DNA of 64,000 nucleotides from Rosa chinensis (taxonomy: Eukaryota; Streptophyta; Magnoliopsida; Rosales; Rosaceae). The stretch covers positions 51,861,897 to 51,925,896 of the forward strand of contig NC_037088.1 in assembly GCF_002994745.2 (NCBI RefSeq). Direction: 5' to 3'. A program made the translations under genes and the position numbers. Below the pieces are notes generated by a model. It did no database searches. It saw only the letters and a program-made list of their open reading frames with translations, and was not told the origin of the DNA. How positions within the stretch are numbered: position 1 is the first letter of the stretch; the number at the start of each line of letters is the position of its first letter. Positions 37,291 to 47,573 of the stretch are shown one piece after another.

Positions 37291-37478
37291 TTAGGATCCC
37301 GCAAACCTCTCTTGTACGTTGCCTTGTCTCGATTCCTAACACGTCTCGTTCACTTTGTTTGCTTTTATTTATCTTCCACATCGATCGAGTCAATTCTTGT
37401 TCATATACATTAATTCTCTTCCTTCTCCATCCATCTATAGCAGTTGAGCAGCCCATATCTAGCGTCTAGCCTCCTCCA
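37291..37478 (+). promoter_or_regulatory. Leader/promoter block of the intact MGCGMSKW ORF
   Basis: This block is shared with seven other cluster copies and includes TTTATTTATCTTCCACAT, CTATAGCAGTTGAGCAGCC and AGCGTCTAGCCTCCTCC directly before the ATG. Its conservation to the first base of the ORF suggests a real 5' leader. Confidence 0.5.
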
Positions 37479-37739
37479 ATGGGTTGCGGGATGTCCAAAT
37501 GGGAACCTCCTCCGATGGGTTGCGGAATGTCCAAGTGGGAACAAAATCACGAGGCCGACCTCCCTACCAAAGACTATTGTGAATTTAGTCCTGATCGGCC
37601 GCATCATCGTAAGGTTTGTGGACAATCCAACAACGTGAACAAGGGGGTTGATTCCGACGACAACATTAAGGATACAGATGGTCAAAGCAATAGGCTAGAG
37701 GTACGGATGCTCTCTGCTGGTCTGGCCACCATCGTATAA
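37479..37739 (+). CDS. Small unknown protein with N-terminal dual-acylation signal (MGCGMSKW)
   Basis: This 86-codon ORF is at the right edge of the repeat cluster. It opens with MGCGMSKWEPPP and repeats this at once as MGCGMSKWEQNH, through a 36-base in-frame duplication. Gly2 with Ser6-Lys7 fits an N-myristoylation signal, and Cys3 is a possible palmitoylation site, so plasma-membrane attachment is predicted. The rest is hydrophilic, with a basic stretch (DRPHHRKV) and an acidic Asn/Asp-rich part, and no known domain. The end is uncertain: GAG|GTACGG at about 37699 could be a splice donor, and the stop lies within an inverted repeat. The family is not known to me. The cluster copies show that its leader and first exon were amplified. 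Expression would decide whether it is a gene. Confidence 0.5.
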   Translation: MGCGMSKWEPPPMGCGMSKWEQNHEADLPTKDYCEFSPDRPHHRKVCGQSNNVNKGVDSDDNIKDTDGQSNRLEVRMLSAGLATIV

Positions 37740-37757
37740 TTGGTGGCCAGAGACCAG
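37717..37757. repeat. Inverted repeat (hairpin) across the stop codon of the MGCGMSKW ORF
   Basis: CTGGTCTGGCCACCA (37717-37731) pairs with TGGTGGCCAGAGACCAG (37741-37757). The loop is nine bases and there is a two-base bulge. The ORF's TAA lies in the loop. The stem is strong and GC-rich. It could mark the end of a small mobile element or a structured RNA. Confidence 0.8.
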
Positions 37758-38939
37758 TTTTTGGAGGAGAGAGGAGGCTGTTGATCATGTTATAGGAAGA
37801 TGATGATGTAGAAGGATGAGATCGAGTATCTCGCATGAGGAATGTATTGTGTAGGAAGTTTATAAAAATTAATGTTGAATCTCTCCAACCCGTTTTGCCC
37901 TAATAGGTTCTGGGTTGGATTCCTAACTCATGCAAAATTAAGTTGCCAAAATGGCATTGGTGATGATATATCCATTTTTATTTTATTTCTGTCTGAGAGT
38001 TTTTGTCAACTAATTTTTGTCGGTAAGGTTGCTACGCCGATAAATATTTTGTCCGGGATGATATACGAAAGTCCTTTGTTAGCAAAGTTCATTTTCCTTT
38101 ACCAACGAATACCTCGTTGAATATGGTGGTTTGCCGACGAATATGGAAATGCTCTTAGCCTAAAGGCTACAGATTGAAGAATTCCATCTTTCATGGGCTT
38201 CTGATAAGCACTTAAGCTAATGATGGGATTCATAAGCATGATTTTGTTACTTGCCATCACCCACTCTTCCACTGGAAAAACGTTTTCATTATTTTTCTGG
38301 TTTTTGTTGCTTTCTACTTTCGGTTTTAGAGGGGGATGCCATAATTAAGCTTTAATCATTGTCATCTGTAACACTTACCTATTAAAATTTGGCAATGATT
38401 ATGGCTTCAGCAAGTGTGTAACAAATTATATCAACATCGATTAAGCTGATCTGACTTCAGCTTAATCATACATTATAATTGTTATTTCGATTTCTTCCAC
38501 TGCACTACTCCAGCTAAATAATTAAGGAAGTACTTTTCTTTTGTTCTTCATTTCAAAGATACCGTACTGGGGAAAAGGAAAATTAAACCTGCTATTTTGA
38601 GTTGGTGGTTTACATTAGGCCTCAGTCCAAACAGAGAGAGAAGGGTTACATCTTTTACGTCATAGCAAATCTGCTTTTAGCAAAACTATTTCTTTGATTA
38701 ATTATGAAAATGACTAGATGGTTTTCTCTTTATTTTTCCCTTGACTTTTGTACCTTGATTATGAGTCATGACAATTAGTAGCAAAGCTGTCTTGAACGCT
38801 CATACCAGTGCCGTAAATTTTGTGTGGCTTCAGATCTCTGTCATTACTAGGCCTAAGAGTGGAGTATTATCAACTAGATTGTGTGATGTAGATTTATTGA
38901 CTTTCCTTTCACCAAAGTTTATCCAACTTCTTCTGGCAA

Positions 38940-38987
38940 AACTGTTACCATTTTTTTTTTTTGAAAGATAACTGTTACCATTTTTTT
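38940..38987 (-). repeat. Micro-insertion: T-run flanked by an 11-18 bp direct repeat
   Basis: AACTGTTACCA plus a T run occurs at about 38940 and again at 38970. They are separated only by extra T and TTGAAAGAT. It has the look of a retro-insertion that kept little more than its poly(A) tail. Confidence 0.55.
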
Positions 38988-39056
38988 GATGGTTGAAATA
39001 GTAAAGCCCAATTTTCCTCCACAATGAAGAAGGTATCCTTTTCTATGATCCTTAAT

Positions 39057-39102
39057 AAGATCTAGTGCCATTTTTTTTTTTGGGTCAAAAGATCTAGTGC
39101 CA
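39057..39102 (-). repeat. Micro-insertion: T-run flanked by a 14-bp TSD
   Basis: AAGATCTAGTGCCA occurs at 39057-39070 and 39089-39102. Only 18 bases lie between (a T run plus GGGTCAA). The perfect 14-base duplication and the poly(A) on the minus strand are typical of target-primed reverse transcription, here with almost complete 5' truncation. Confidence 0.65.
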
Positions 39103-39621
39103 AATTGGATGCATATTTTTCAGACCTTCAAAATCCAGCTGCATGGTACGTGCAGTTGCCTTGAGAGAATGGAAGAAGTGTCTGGTCTTTGGCGGAAATT
39201 GGAAGTGTGACTTTTTCTTTGGAAGGGACTTTGATGGAGTAGCTAAAGTCCAAGACGCGTTCAGTGCTGAAAAGGGTATTATTCTCCGGAACAGGTTGGC
39301 ATCCTATGCTTTGCCATAACAATCTGGTCCGTCCATGACCATACCATTCGAGCTTGACAATTGGTAAAAATATCTAAGCACTTTGTTTACTGCCACAAGT
39401 CCTCATGTGATGGGTTGACTAGCATAGTGAAGTCGTTTTCTTGTTTTCCCCGATAAGAGGGGAGATAGGATGAAAGCTGTGTTGCTTTTTCTACCCTGGG
39501 GCACTAGAAATTTAGTATTTACTACGCTCCACTAATTACTAGATGTGACTAAAAGAGCTTCCCTTTTTCTGTGATCACTTTCCTTCCCTCTTCTCCATTG
39601 TCTCTTTTCCCCTCCTCGACA

Positions 39622-39672
39622 CTCCAACTCCAACTCCAACCCCAACCCCAACCCCAACTCCAACTCCAACTC
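39622..39672 (+). repeat. (CTCCAA/CCCCAA)n hexamer repeat in the DUF688 leader
   Basis: About eight hexamers run CTCCAA, CTCCAA, CCCCAA (three), CTCCAA (two to three). The tract ends about 55 bases before the ATG at 39727. It is probably in the 5' UTR or core promoter. Its pyrimidine-rich strand is the mRNA strand. Confidence 0.85.
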
Positions 39673-39726
39673 GATCCTTTATGCTTCAAAACACCAAAGA
39701 GAAGCCAGAGAGAGACATAGAGAGCC

Positions 39727-40680
39727 ATGGGATCTGAGGCAGAGCCAGAGTCACCAAAGCTACCCTTGTTCTCCATTTCACACATACAGTCAAATGAGCC
39801 TTCTGGGTGTCTAACCCCACCCTTCTACAGTTCAGTTTCAGTACCATTCCGATGGGAAGAAGAGCCAGGAAAGCCAAGGCCTTGCACAGACCTTGCAACC
39901 ATACCAAACCCAGTTGACTTATCCCCAAAGTGCTTGGAACTTCCTCCAAGGCTGTTGCTTGAGACCAAATTGCTCTCACCCACCACAGTGTTGGAGGGTC
40001 CTTATGTGGGGAGATCAAGGTTTCAGTCCTCTTCTTTTAGGATGGTGGGGAGGGACTGTTATGGGTCTTTTAGCGCTGATCATGAGAGATCAGGGCAGCA
40101 TGGTGCTTTGGTTATGAGCAAGAGTGGGGTTAAGGAAAGAAAGTGGTTTGATTCATGGGGGAGGAGGGTCTGGAAGGGTAAAAGAGAGGTTGGTGGGGCT
40201 AATTATGTCTTTCCATCATCTGTGGATGGAGAGAGTGATGGTGGTGGTGGTGGTGGTGGTGGCAGTGTTGGAAAGAGTAGCAGCTTCAGGGTGAAGAACA
40301 CAAGGCATAGAAGGGCCAGGAGCTTTTCCAGTCTCTCTCATTCAAGGCCTCAGTTCTGGGTATATCTCTCATTCTCATCATTTTTGGTTTCTACTTTCTA
40401 GTTCTAGTTGTTTTGTATTCTAGCTTATACTTTCATTTGGCTACAATTATGAATTTGAGGATAAGTTATGAAATCTAGTTGGTTGTGATTTTGTGTACTT
40501 CAAGAAATTGTCTGAGAATTTTAGACTTTTAGTAATAGGGGAATAGTAATACTTGGAACTGAGTTATTTGTAGGTGATGATAAACTGCTTTCATTTTTAC
40601 AGGCAACTATCAAACAAGGGTTGAAGCAGGTGGTTCCATGGAAGAGTAGGAAATCAAAACAAGATGAGATTGTGATTTAG
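39727..40680 (+). CDS. DUF688 protein, MEE47 (At4g00950)-like
   Basis: Two exons (39727-40359 and 40603-40680) give 236 aa. Exon 1 ends at TGG|GTATAT and exon 2 starts after TTTACAG, both in phase 0. The N-terminus carries the DUF688 signature LPLFS...SGCLTPP...SVPFRWEEEPGKPRPC (~residues 12-57). After it come a serine-rich part, a basic stretch (KERKWFDSWGRRVWKGKRE), eight consecutive glycines (GGT codons at ~40235-40262), an arginine-rich RHRRARSFSSLSHSRP segment and a lysine-rich end (QVVPWKSRKSKQDEIVI). The Arabidopsis relative is known as MATERNAL EFFECT EMBRYO ARREST 47; the biochemical role is unknown. The many basic residues suggest nuclear or membrane-associated localisation, but I see no targeting signal. 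The ATG chosen is the first in frame and precedes the conserved domain. Confidence 0.85.
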
Positions 40681-41511
40681 ACTTGTCTCTGGGCACCATG
40701 GTATGTGTCCACACTAATTACCTGTCAACTGCTGTAGTCATAAAAAAAAACTGCTCTAGTCGTGTAATATTATTTTATTATTTTATGTGTAAAGAAAAAC
40801 AACACCGGGCTCAAAGCCGGACCGTGTCCCAAATGTCGGTGGACGTTGTAATCACTAGTCAGTTAGTCCCCATAGGGACATTTGAAATGAAAGTTTGTTG
40901 GCTTGAAATGCATGCGTGTGGAAAAATATGCATGCGTGAGGAAAAATGTAGCTTTACTCCCTCGCTTTCTTCCCAATTTGCAACTTATCACTGGTACAGT
41001 TCCTAGGTTAGGATAGTACTGTCACAGATCACTGGCAAAACAAAGAGCTCTAGTGTCACATATCCAGGGAACTGGTTGTTTTCTTTTGATGGCATGCGCA
41101 TATCTGTTTGTTTCTACACTAAAATTGCTGCTTAGAATGTTAAAAGTGGATTGGGGAAGTTAGTGGAATGGAGTTCATCCCCCCAATGACTAGCAAATAT
41201 GTCAAGTGGCTGGAACCAATGTCAAGCTCTATATAAGAAGCAACAAGAGATGTAGCAGCACAAATTCAGGCAGAAAATAATAGGCAAAACATATACGCCA
41301 TTCAAATCAACAACTAAATTCATTAAGTAGGGTTAAGATACAGGTCACCATGAATGAACATGGTAATGAAAACCATTCATATGCCTACAAAAAAATAGAG
41401 GATGATTCAAGATGCATCTCCATACATGATTGTCAAGCTTATTACATTGCTCATGAAAATGGAAAAGAGGGGTTCTTTAATTGTCACTTGTATCGATGAA
41501 TCATATTGCCT
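40681..41511. other. Convergent intergenic region (3' UTRs of DUF688 and B9-like genes)
   Basis: This lies between two convergent genes. A poly(A) insertion at about 40741-40749 is flanked by near-identical ACTGCTGTAGTC and ACTGCTCTAGTC, a third micro-insertion like those at 38.9 and 39.1 kb. No other features are seen. Confidence 0.5.
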
Positions 41512-44500
41512 CTATTTTTTACCCGTCATACCTGCAACCACCTGAAAAACATGCTCAGGTATCAATATATAGACAAAGAATGCAAGAAACATTAACTTGA
41601 TTATGTTGAATGTGGTGAAACTATGAAATTGGTATTAACAGTCTAAAAAAGAAATAATCCTCTTCATTTTAAATATTGGTAGTTTGGGAAGTTTTCAAAT
41701 AGTTGAGGCTAGAAAAACTACTTAATATTAAAACATATTTTCTCCTGATGTAGCTCATTAAGTTCTAGCCAGATACATTTAGTCCTCTATCTGAGGACCA
41801 GAAGTGAGTTCACCAGATCGAATCATGTAGACCAATTTTGAGGGAGAGAGCAAGTTGAGAGGATCCAAGAGTTATACAGTCCCTATCATTTTCATCAAAA
41901 ATACTAGTGGCTGTTAAATAGTATATAACCAAACCACATTGACCTATCTTACACAAGGAAGCGTGTTGAGAATATCCAATAGTTCTACATCTTTCTGTTC
42001 CTATCCTTTTCAACTTAGCTGTAAGAGCACATAATCAAACCATGTCAACCTATTATAAGGTGAAGAATCCATAGGCTTCTGTGGGCAACAAACCTAACTA
42101 TAGCATGATGAGCATGGAATATACCAGTCTCATAAAATTCATACTCCTTGGAACATGGTTCCATGAAGCAGCTCCGTAGTTATTTTCTTGAAGTAGGGGA
42201 ATCATTAATTAGGAAAATAGGGTCTTTTCCATTTCCCTCATAATGGTTTACTCATCCTACTTATATAAACAAAGGCGGGGAAGAAAAAAGAACAAACAAG
42301 ATAATAGATCCAAGTACTCCAATGTGCATAAATTGGTGAATTATATATAAAAATGAAAGTGCACTGCTACTCACATCACTTAAAGCAGGCTGAGGGACTT
42401 GCTTAGAAGCTTCAAAGGAATCTAACATTGGCCTCACTACAGCTGGAAGGAAGAGTCCTGAAAATTTAATGAACAATAACAGTCAGATGAAGACATGCAA
42501 AACTCATATGGACAAACTTGTATAAACTAAAGACATAGGAACCACCAGAAGAATTTTATTGGCCTCACTACATCTTTCTAAAGACATATGGACAAACTTG
42601 TATAAACTAAAGACATTGATCCCTCTCTCATAAGTCATAACACAATGGAATATAGTTTTCATCCTCGGAATATAACTGATGTAGAAGTGTCCACTTTTCC
42701 TAATAGGAAAACACAATTTTAATCTATTACAGAACATTTCTATGGTGAGAATGTACTAATTTTCTTAGCAATGTCACTTCTGTCAAACAAGTTCAAAACA
42801 TAGTTAGTTACTCTTTAATATATACCAATCTGATAGTTGATCTAGGACGGCTCCCAAAAAGCGCAAGGAAAACCCAAGGACTCTCTCCAAAGAGAAAGTT
42901 AACCTCAGGACCACCCAAATGTTTTTCAAGCCTTTCGCTTTACTAAAGTCAAAAGTACTGAGTATAAATCTACAACTACTAGAAATTCCTTACTACAAAA
43001 CCTATGGTCACCATAATCAGGTTTTAATCAACGCAAGCAAAATCCTGCTTGGATAATTAACATTGACCACCCAATCAGTCTAAGTCAAGAGAGGGAAGAT
43101 TGATAACCTCACCATTTACATCATCACATGCAGGATGATCAACTATGTCAGTCATACCATCAAAATACCGATCCAAACACTCAAGCATGTAATTATCCAC
43201 AAACCCAATATTCAAATGTACGGGTGGTAACAATGTTGGCTTTTCAGGAGCCTTCAAATTGTATTGCTCTTCTTCAGAATCTAGTGGCACAGGGCCTTCT
43301 CGTCCAGAAACCTCCAAAGTGGACTCTTCATCTGACTTTCTGAGTCCAAAATTTTGTGCAGCTGTACTAGAAATATCAAGCACAGATGAAGGTGATGGAT
43401 GAGAAAACACACTTTTGGTGTCTTCATATGAAACAGTTTCAATAGCAGCATCAGCTGATAAATCCTGACTCTCTGATAAATGATTGCCTTGATAATTATG
43501 CTTGGTCTCACACATTCCCTTGGCCTTATCTGATAATTGCAACTTTTCAAGATTACTCTTAGTCTTTTGCAATAACTTTATGTTATCAAACTCAACCCTC
43601 TTTTTCTGATAAGCCATAGCAGCCTCCTCTGCAGTAGTATAAGTGCCAAGCCATAATCTAGTCTTTCGAAATGGATCTCGAATTTCTGCCACATACGTTC
43701 CCCATTTTCTACGCCGAACTCCCTTATATTTGGTAGCACATCTTCGAGTTTCCTTACTGTCATCGAAATCCATACTAGTACCAAACTTGGTGCCATAGGT
43801 ATTGCAATTGAATGAAGTCTTTGCAGATGATTCACATGGGGTACCCCCCACCAAAATCTCTGAAACAATGCGCTTATTACGCACTGATCTATTTTTCTTA
43901 ATATTATATTCCTCATCATCTTCACTCGAACAATCAGTGGCATAGGGATCATCATATATGATGCGAATTCTCTTGGTGGAACTTGTATTCTGGTCTTTGC
44001 TTGGTTGCTTCATCTTCAAATTCTCCCGTTTCATAAGAAGATTCAATCTTTTTGAGTTTTAAAGCCAAACACCTCTAACCCTTAGAAGAAAGAGCAAAAA
44101 AAGAAAACTATAGGAACATCCCAAAGAAGAAAAACCCGAGATGTCTTGCAAAATTCAGTTAGAAAACCAAAAACCTTAAAACACCAAAGTTCTAAAATTG
44201 AAAAAGAAGAGTGTTTCTCAAATAATATACTCTAGAAGAAAAACCCTTTTTTCTTTTGTGTTTTTTGTTTAACTTAGTGGTAAGGAAAAAGAAGGGAGCT
44301 TTGTCTGAGGCTCTGCCTGTGAGACAAGGATTGCATGCGGTAGCTAAAAATAGAAACAAGATGAGTTGTGTGTAAGAAAGAATGATGGGAGGTTCACATC
44401 CTCTATAGATTTCCATTCAACAGATCATGTCACCTTCCTGTTTTCTCAAGAAACCCCTATCTCAGTGCAAAGAAAGCTAAAAAGAAATAAATCAATGCGA

Positions 44501-45159
44501 CAACACTGTTTTCTCGGCTTTATCTCAGTCTCCCAACTATGTATTCCTCAGTCTCAATCACTCTGTACTCCCAAGTACCCACCATCTGCATTCTTCATTA
44601 CGATTATCAAATGAGCTTGCCAATCCTAGAGCTCATATTGCAATGTTGTTCCGGCCAAATAACCGTCTCATTACTCTCCTAGACCAAAGCTACCGAAACA
44701 AAACCAGAATCCAAAGCCTTAGATTTCTTGAGCCAGACAATTAAGCACAAAGGGCTAAATGGGTACTAGTACATCAATTTCACAGTCCCTATATAAAGAA
44801 AAGCGATGAACTTGGGCACAGAACCAAGACCCGCGTAGCTTCAACGAGCTGAAAAAGGTTAAAGATTAAGTCTTTATCACTAGATCGTTCAAAGAAAACA
44901 ACACAGAGGCAAATTCATTATCTGGGTCCAATCTCATAATCAAAATCCCTAAAATATATATACACAAAGACTCGATCTTTATAAAATGCCATTGGAATCG
45001 TATATCAGTCTAATCCCAAGTCAAATAGGGTTTAATTACTGAAGAGCTCAATTAGAGAGAGAAAGAGATAAAGGGAGTACCAACGCCGGCGATGAGACAA
45101 GAAGCTGCGACGACAGGCTCTTGTACGACGAACATCTTAAGCTTCTCCATCACCCCCAT
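41512..45159 (-). CDS. Small single-TM protein, probable mitochondrial complex I B9/NDUFA3-like subunit
   Basis: Three minus-strand exons (45159-45081, 42457-42375, 41541-41512) join in phase to give 63 aa. Exon 1 encodes [20 protein letters not shown] to AGVG, exon 2 [19 protein letters not shown] to LSD, and exon 3 VVAGMTGKK and TAG. All splice sites fit GT-AG (donors GTACTC and GTGAGT; acceptors TTTCAG). A single hydrophobic span ([19 protein letters not shown], ~17-35) is followed by a short hydrophilic tail. It resembles the small Arabidopsis protein At2g46540, which I recall as the B9 (NDUFA3) subunit of complex I. That assignment rests on memory, not on a search. Intron 1 is 2.6 kb and contains the complete ERF gene at 43075-44034 on the same strand. 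Confidence 0.72.
42485..42616. repeat. Direct duplication, ~33 bp, in intron 1 of the B9-like gene
   Basis: The stretch CATATGGACAAACTTGTATA followed by AACTAAAGACAT occurs twice, near 42508 and 42585, about 77 bases apart, and is nearly identical. No coding relation is seen. Confidence 0.75.
43075..44034 (-). CDS. Cytokinin-response-factor-type AP2/ERF transcription factor (ERF116-119 group)
   Basis: This is a single-exon 319-aa nuclear transcription factor. The ATG at 44034 is the first in frame; a second in-frame Met lies at residue 8. The CRF domain is at residues ~21-60 ([20 protein letters not shown] and KRIVSEI). The AP2/ERF DNA-binding domain is at ~102-150 ([37 protein letters not shown]), ending QKKRVEFDN rather than the more common AA-IKLRG. 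A serine-proline motif SPSSVLDIS (~219-227) matches the putative phosphorylation motif of CRF proteins. The C-terminus is acidic, with [16 protein letters not shown] and a final LPSLDLD that could activate. The group is close to Arabidopsis ERF118/CRF10 and its relatives. It lies wholly within intron 1 of the B9-like gene, on the same strand, with about 1 kb of its own upstream sequence. Confidence 0.9.
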   Translation of the reverse strand: MKRENLKMKQPSKDQNTSSTKRIRIIYDDPYATDCSSEDDEEYNIKKNRSVRNKRIVSEILVGGTPCESSAKTSFNCNTYGTKFGTSMDFDDSKETRRCATKYKGVRRRKWGTYVAEIRDPFRKTRLWLGTYTTAEEAAMAYQKKRVEFDNIKLLQKTKSNLEKLQLSDKAKGMCETKHNYQGNHLSESQDLSADAAIETVSYEDTKSVFSHPSPSSVLDISSTAAQNFGLRKSDEESTLEVSGREGPVPLDSEEEQYNLKAPEKPTLLPPVHLNIGFVDNYMLECLDRYFDGMTDIVDHPACDDVNGEVINLPSLDLD

Positions 45160-46003
45160 CTCTGTTCTGTTCCTCTTTCTGTGTCTCTGTGTGTGTGTGA
45201 GAGAGAGTAGCTCTGGTTTTGTTTTGTCTTGTCTGCGTCTCTGAACTCGAAGCTGAAAAAGGATCTACTTTGATGGGCTTGGATTGAAACCAATTACAAC
45301 CCGAACCCGACCCATATAATATATATGGCCAAATGATATATAGTGTGTTCTTTTTCTTTCTATTACTATCTCCACCTCGTCCGTCCATGATGCAACTGAA
45401 GTTTGACTTGAGACAGAGATACTACATAGTAAAGATTTATTTTACAATGTATTCAATATAGAGATAACCCAATTCCATGCATTGATAGTCTACCTTTGTT
45501 TGATCTTGAGCTAATCTAAGACTAATACGAAACTGATATGTTGCTAGAAGGTGGTTCACAATTGATATGCAGTTTCTGGAAGGTGGTGGTTCACAATTGA
45601 TATGTCGAAACACTAGTATACCGCATAACTATACTTACATTTGGTAAACAATGTTCAAAATAAATGGGAGTTTGATTGCTTAGACACATCATTTGATAAA
45701 ACAATTTTGATTCCGGTCTGTTTAGGCGGGGTGACATTATGAAACTCATACAATCAGACTTTAAGATACAAATGTGGAAACTTGTGCCATCACACTCAAG
45801 ATACAAATGTTGAACCCCAATCAGAATTTACACAATCTAATCACATCATTTGCAGAAGCACAAGTACCTCGAAATTTAAACAGAAAAAAAAAAAAAAACT
45901 GAGAGAAATCTACTGGAATACACAGAGGAAGAGATTTACCAACACATTCCATTTTAAACCAATCAATACAAGAGCATAAAATGGTCAGAACTACTTAAAA
46001 AGC
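45160..46003 (-). promoter_or_regulatory. Upstream region of the B9-like gene
   Basis: The first ~90 bases upstream of the B9-like ATG contain GAGAGA/CACACA repeats (about 45190-45210), like a plant 5' leader. Beyond that, a short duplication of GGTTCACAATTGATATG at about 45552 and 45588 is the only structure seen. The region also holds the 3' UTR of the next gene, whose stop is at 46004. Confidence 0.4.
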
Positions 46004-47573
46004 CTAGAAAGAAGGTAACATCCAACCCACAGTCCATCCCAGGAGCACGCCAGCACCAACGAGACCGAACCCCAGTGCAAGTGCAACGGCATACTTGGAA
46101 ATGTCATATCCGGGGTTGACCCGCCTGCTTCGTTTACCTTTGGGAACCTTACGCCAGCTCTTGTGTGATTTTCGACGTCTGCTTGACATCCAAGGAAGGA
46201 CCACCGGGAGAACAGTGGAGCCTGCCTGGTCCTTGTTCTTAATCTGGACATAAAGGGTTTCCAGCTGCAGCAATTGGAACCACTGCTTATAGGCAAAGAG
46301 CTGAGAAGCTTGTTTAAAGAAGAGCTTAAAAATATGCTCCTTCTCAGCACAAGCTTGCTTTGCTGCCTTCTCAGCTTCCCTTGCACGTGTTTGAGAATGG
46401 CACAGTGCTTCAATTAGCTGAGCTTTGGTAGGGTCACCCTCAGTAAGTTGTTGCAGATCTAAGAGATCCCTGTGTATTGTAACATAAGATTGCAAGTCAC
46501 CATAAAACTTAAGACTGGGTATCATGTGTAAAATTACAAATAAACGTCAAAAGAGTTATGAAAGCTTGATTAACTCAATTTTGATAAGATTGTAGCATGC
46601 GAAATGACAATGTCAGGCAGAAAACATGTGTATACGGGAAGTAAGATGTGATTATTCAAGAAAGTTATCAATCTAGTAACTACCTGATTGATGTGTCAGA
46701 GTGCTCTTCATCAGCTGCATCTCCATTTTTTCCATGTGTTATCCCAGTATCAGCATATCCCTGTGGATGAGTAGTCATACTGGAAAAACCACTGGCTTGA
46801 GCCTTCCTGTCTAAAGATGTCCCCAATATTCCATCGCGGTCAGAAAACCCAATATGAGCAGCATATGGATGTCTCTTATGATACAGTTTCTGAGGTGGGG
46901 GAAGATCACAGTTCTCAATATGGTTAAGTGACTTTTGTGCAACCAAGGAGGCCAGTTCATCTCTATCAGTTGTCCGCCACCAAGGTTCAGTCCTCCCACC
47001 TCCCATCCAGGGATATTCTGGTTCACAAGACAACTCCTTGGACTGTTCTGAAACTGGGCAATCAATGGTATCCATCCCCATTTTTTCATATGTTTCCCTC
47101 ATGTCCTTGTACTGAAGTTCCTGTATGTTCTCACCATATTCAGCGTCCACATCTTTCTTTTGGACTTCATAACCTGTCTTCATATCAGTAAATTTTCCTT
47201 TATGTTGGTCGAACTCACTGTTTTTGGATGTTTGTTCTACAAACCCAGCTCTCAGTGTTTCCATGTCAGCCTCCAACTCATTTAACTGTTCATAGGTTAA
47301 ATCTTTTTGGTAGCCATAGTTAGGTTGCATTTGCAGCCACCATCTTGTGTCCGGGGGTAGATTGGAATATGAACGATTCCTATTAATAGGCATGAAGCCA
47401 ACACCAGGATGATCTAATCCTTCTGTTGCAGTTGCAGGCCCAGCACCCACCTGCTTGGTTGTTGAAGATGAGGATTGACAATAAGCTAATTTGGGAGCTC
47501 TTTTTGCATCTTCTTGGACAAAGCAACGATTAGCTGTTCTCTGCCACACGGCCCTTGCTTCTGCTCCCGCCAT
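46004..47573 (-). CDS. Unknown C-tail-anchored protein, At2g46550-like
   Basis: Two exons (47573-46684 and 46469-46004) join in phase 2 (AG|GTAGTT, ACACAG|G) to give 451 aa. The start ATG at 47573 follows a GTG in the same frame and opens MAGAEARAVWQRTANRCFVQ. The first ~300 residues are hydrophilic, with SNLPPDTRWWLQMQPNYGYQ, an acidic EQLNELEADME segment and EPWWRTTDRDELASLVAQKS. Residues ~300-370 form a probable coiled coil (KAQLIEALCHSQTRAREAEK and HIFKLFFKQASQLFAYKQW). A basic patch (RRRKSHKSWRKVPKGKRSRR) precedes a single C-terminal membrane helix (~425-447; AVALALGFGLVGAGVLLGW). This order suggests a tail-anchored protein facing the cytosol. I recognise it by position and architecture as the At2g46550/At1g01240 family. 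Its function is not known to me. Confidence 0.85.

Larger units (their letters stand above)
37758..39621. other. Intergenic DNA between the repeat cluster and the DUF688 gene
   Basis: No gene is recognised. A GTCGGTAAGG...CCGACGAATA patch (about 38018-38145) resembles the ends of CACTA-type elements, but I could not find clear termini. Two short poly(T) insertions with duplicated flanks are listed separately. The last few hundred bases presumably hold the promoter of the DUF688 gene. Confidence 0.45.

Noticed and set aside
38018..38145. Possible CACTA-type element (GTCGGTAAGG...CCGACGAATA)
   Set aside because: The motifs are suggestive, but no CACTA termini or 3-base target duplication could be found.
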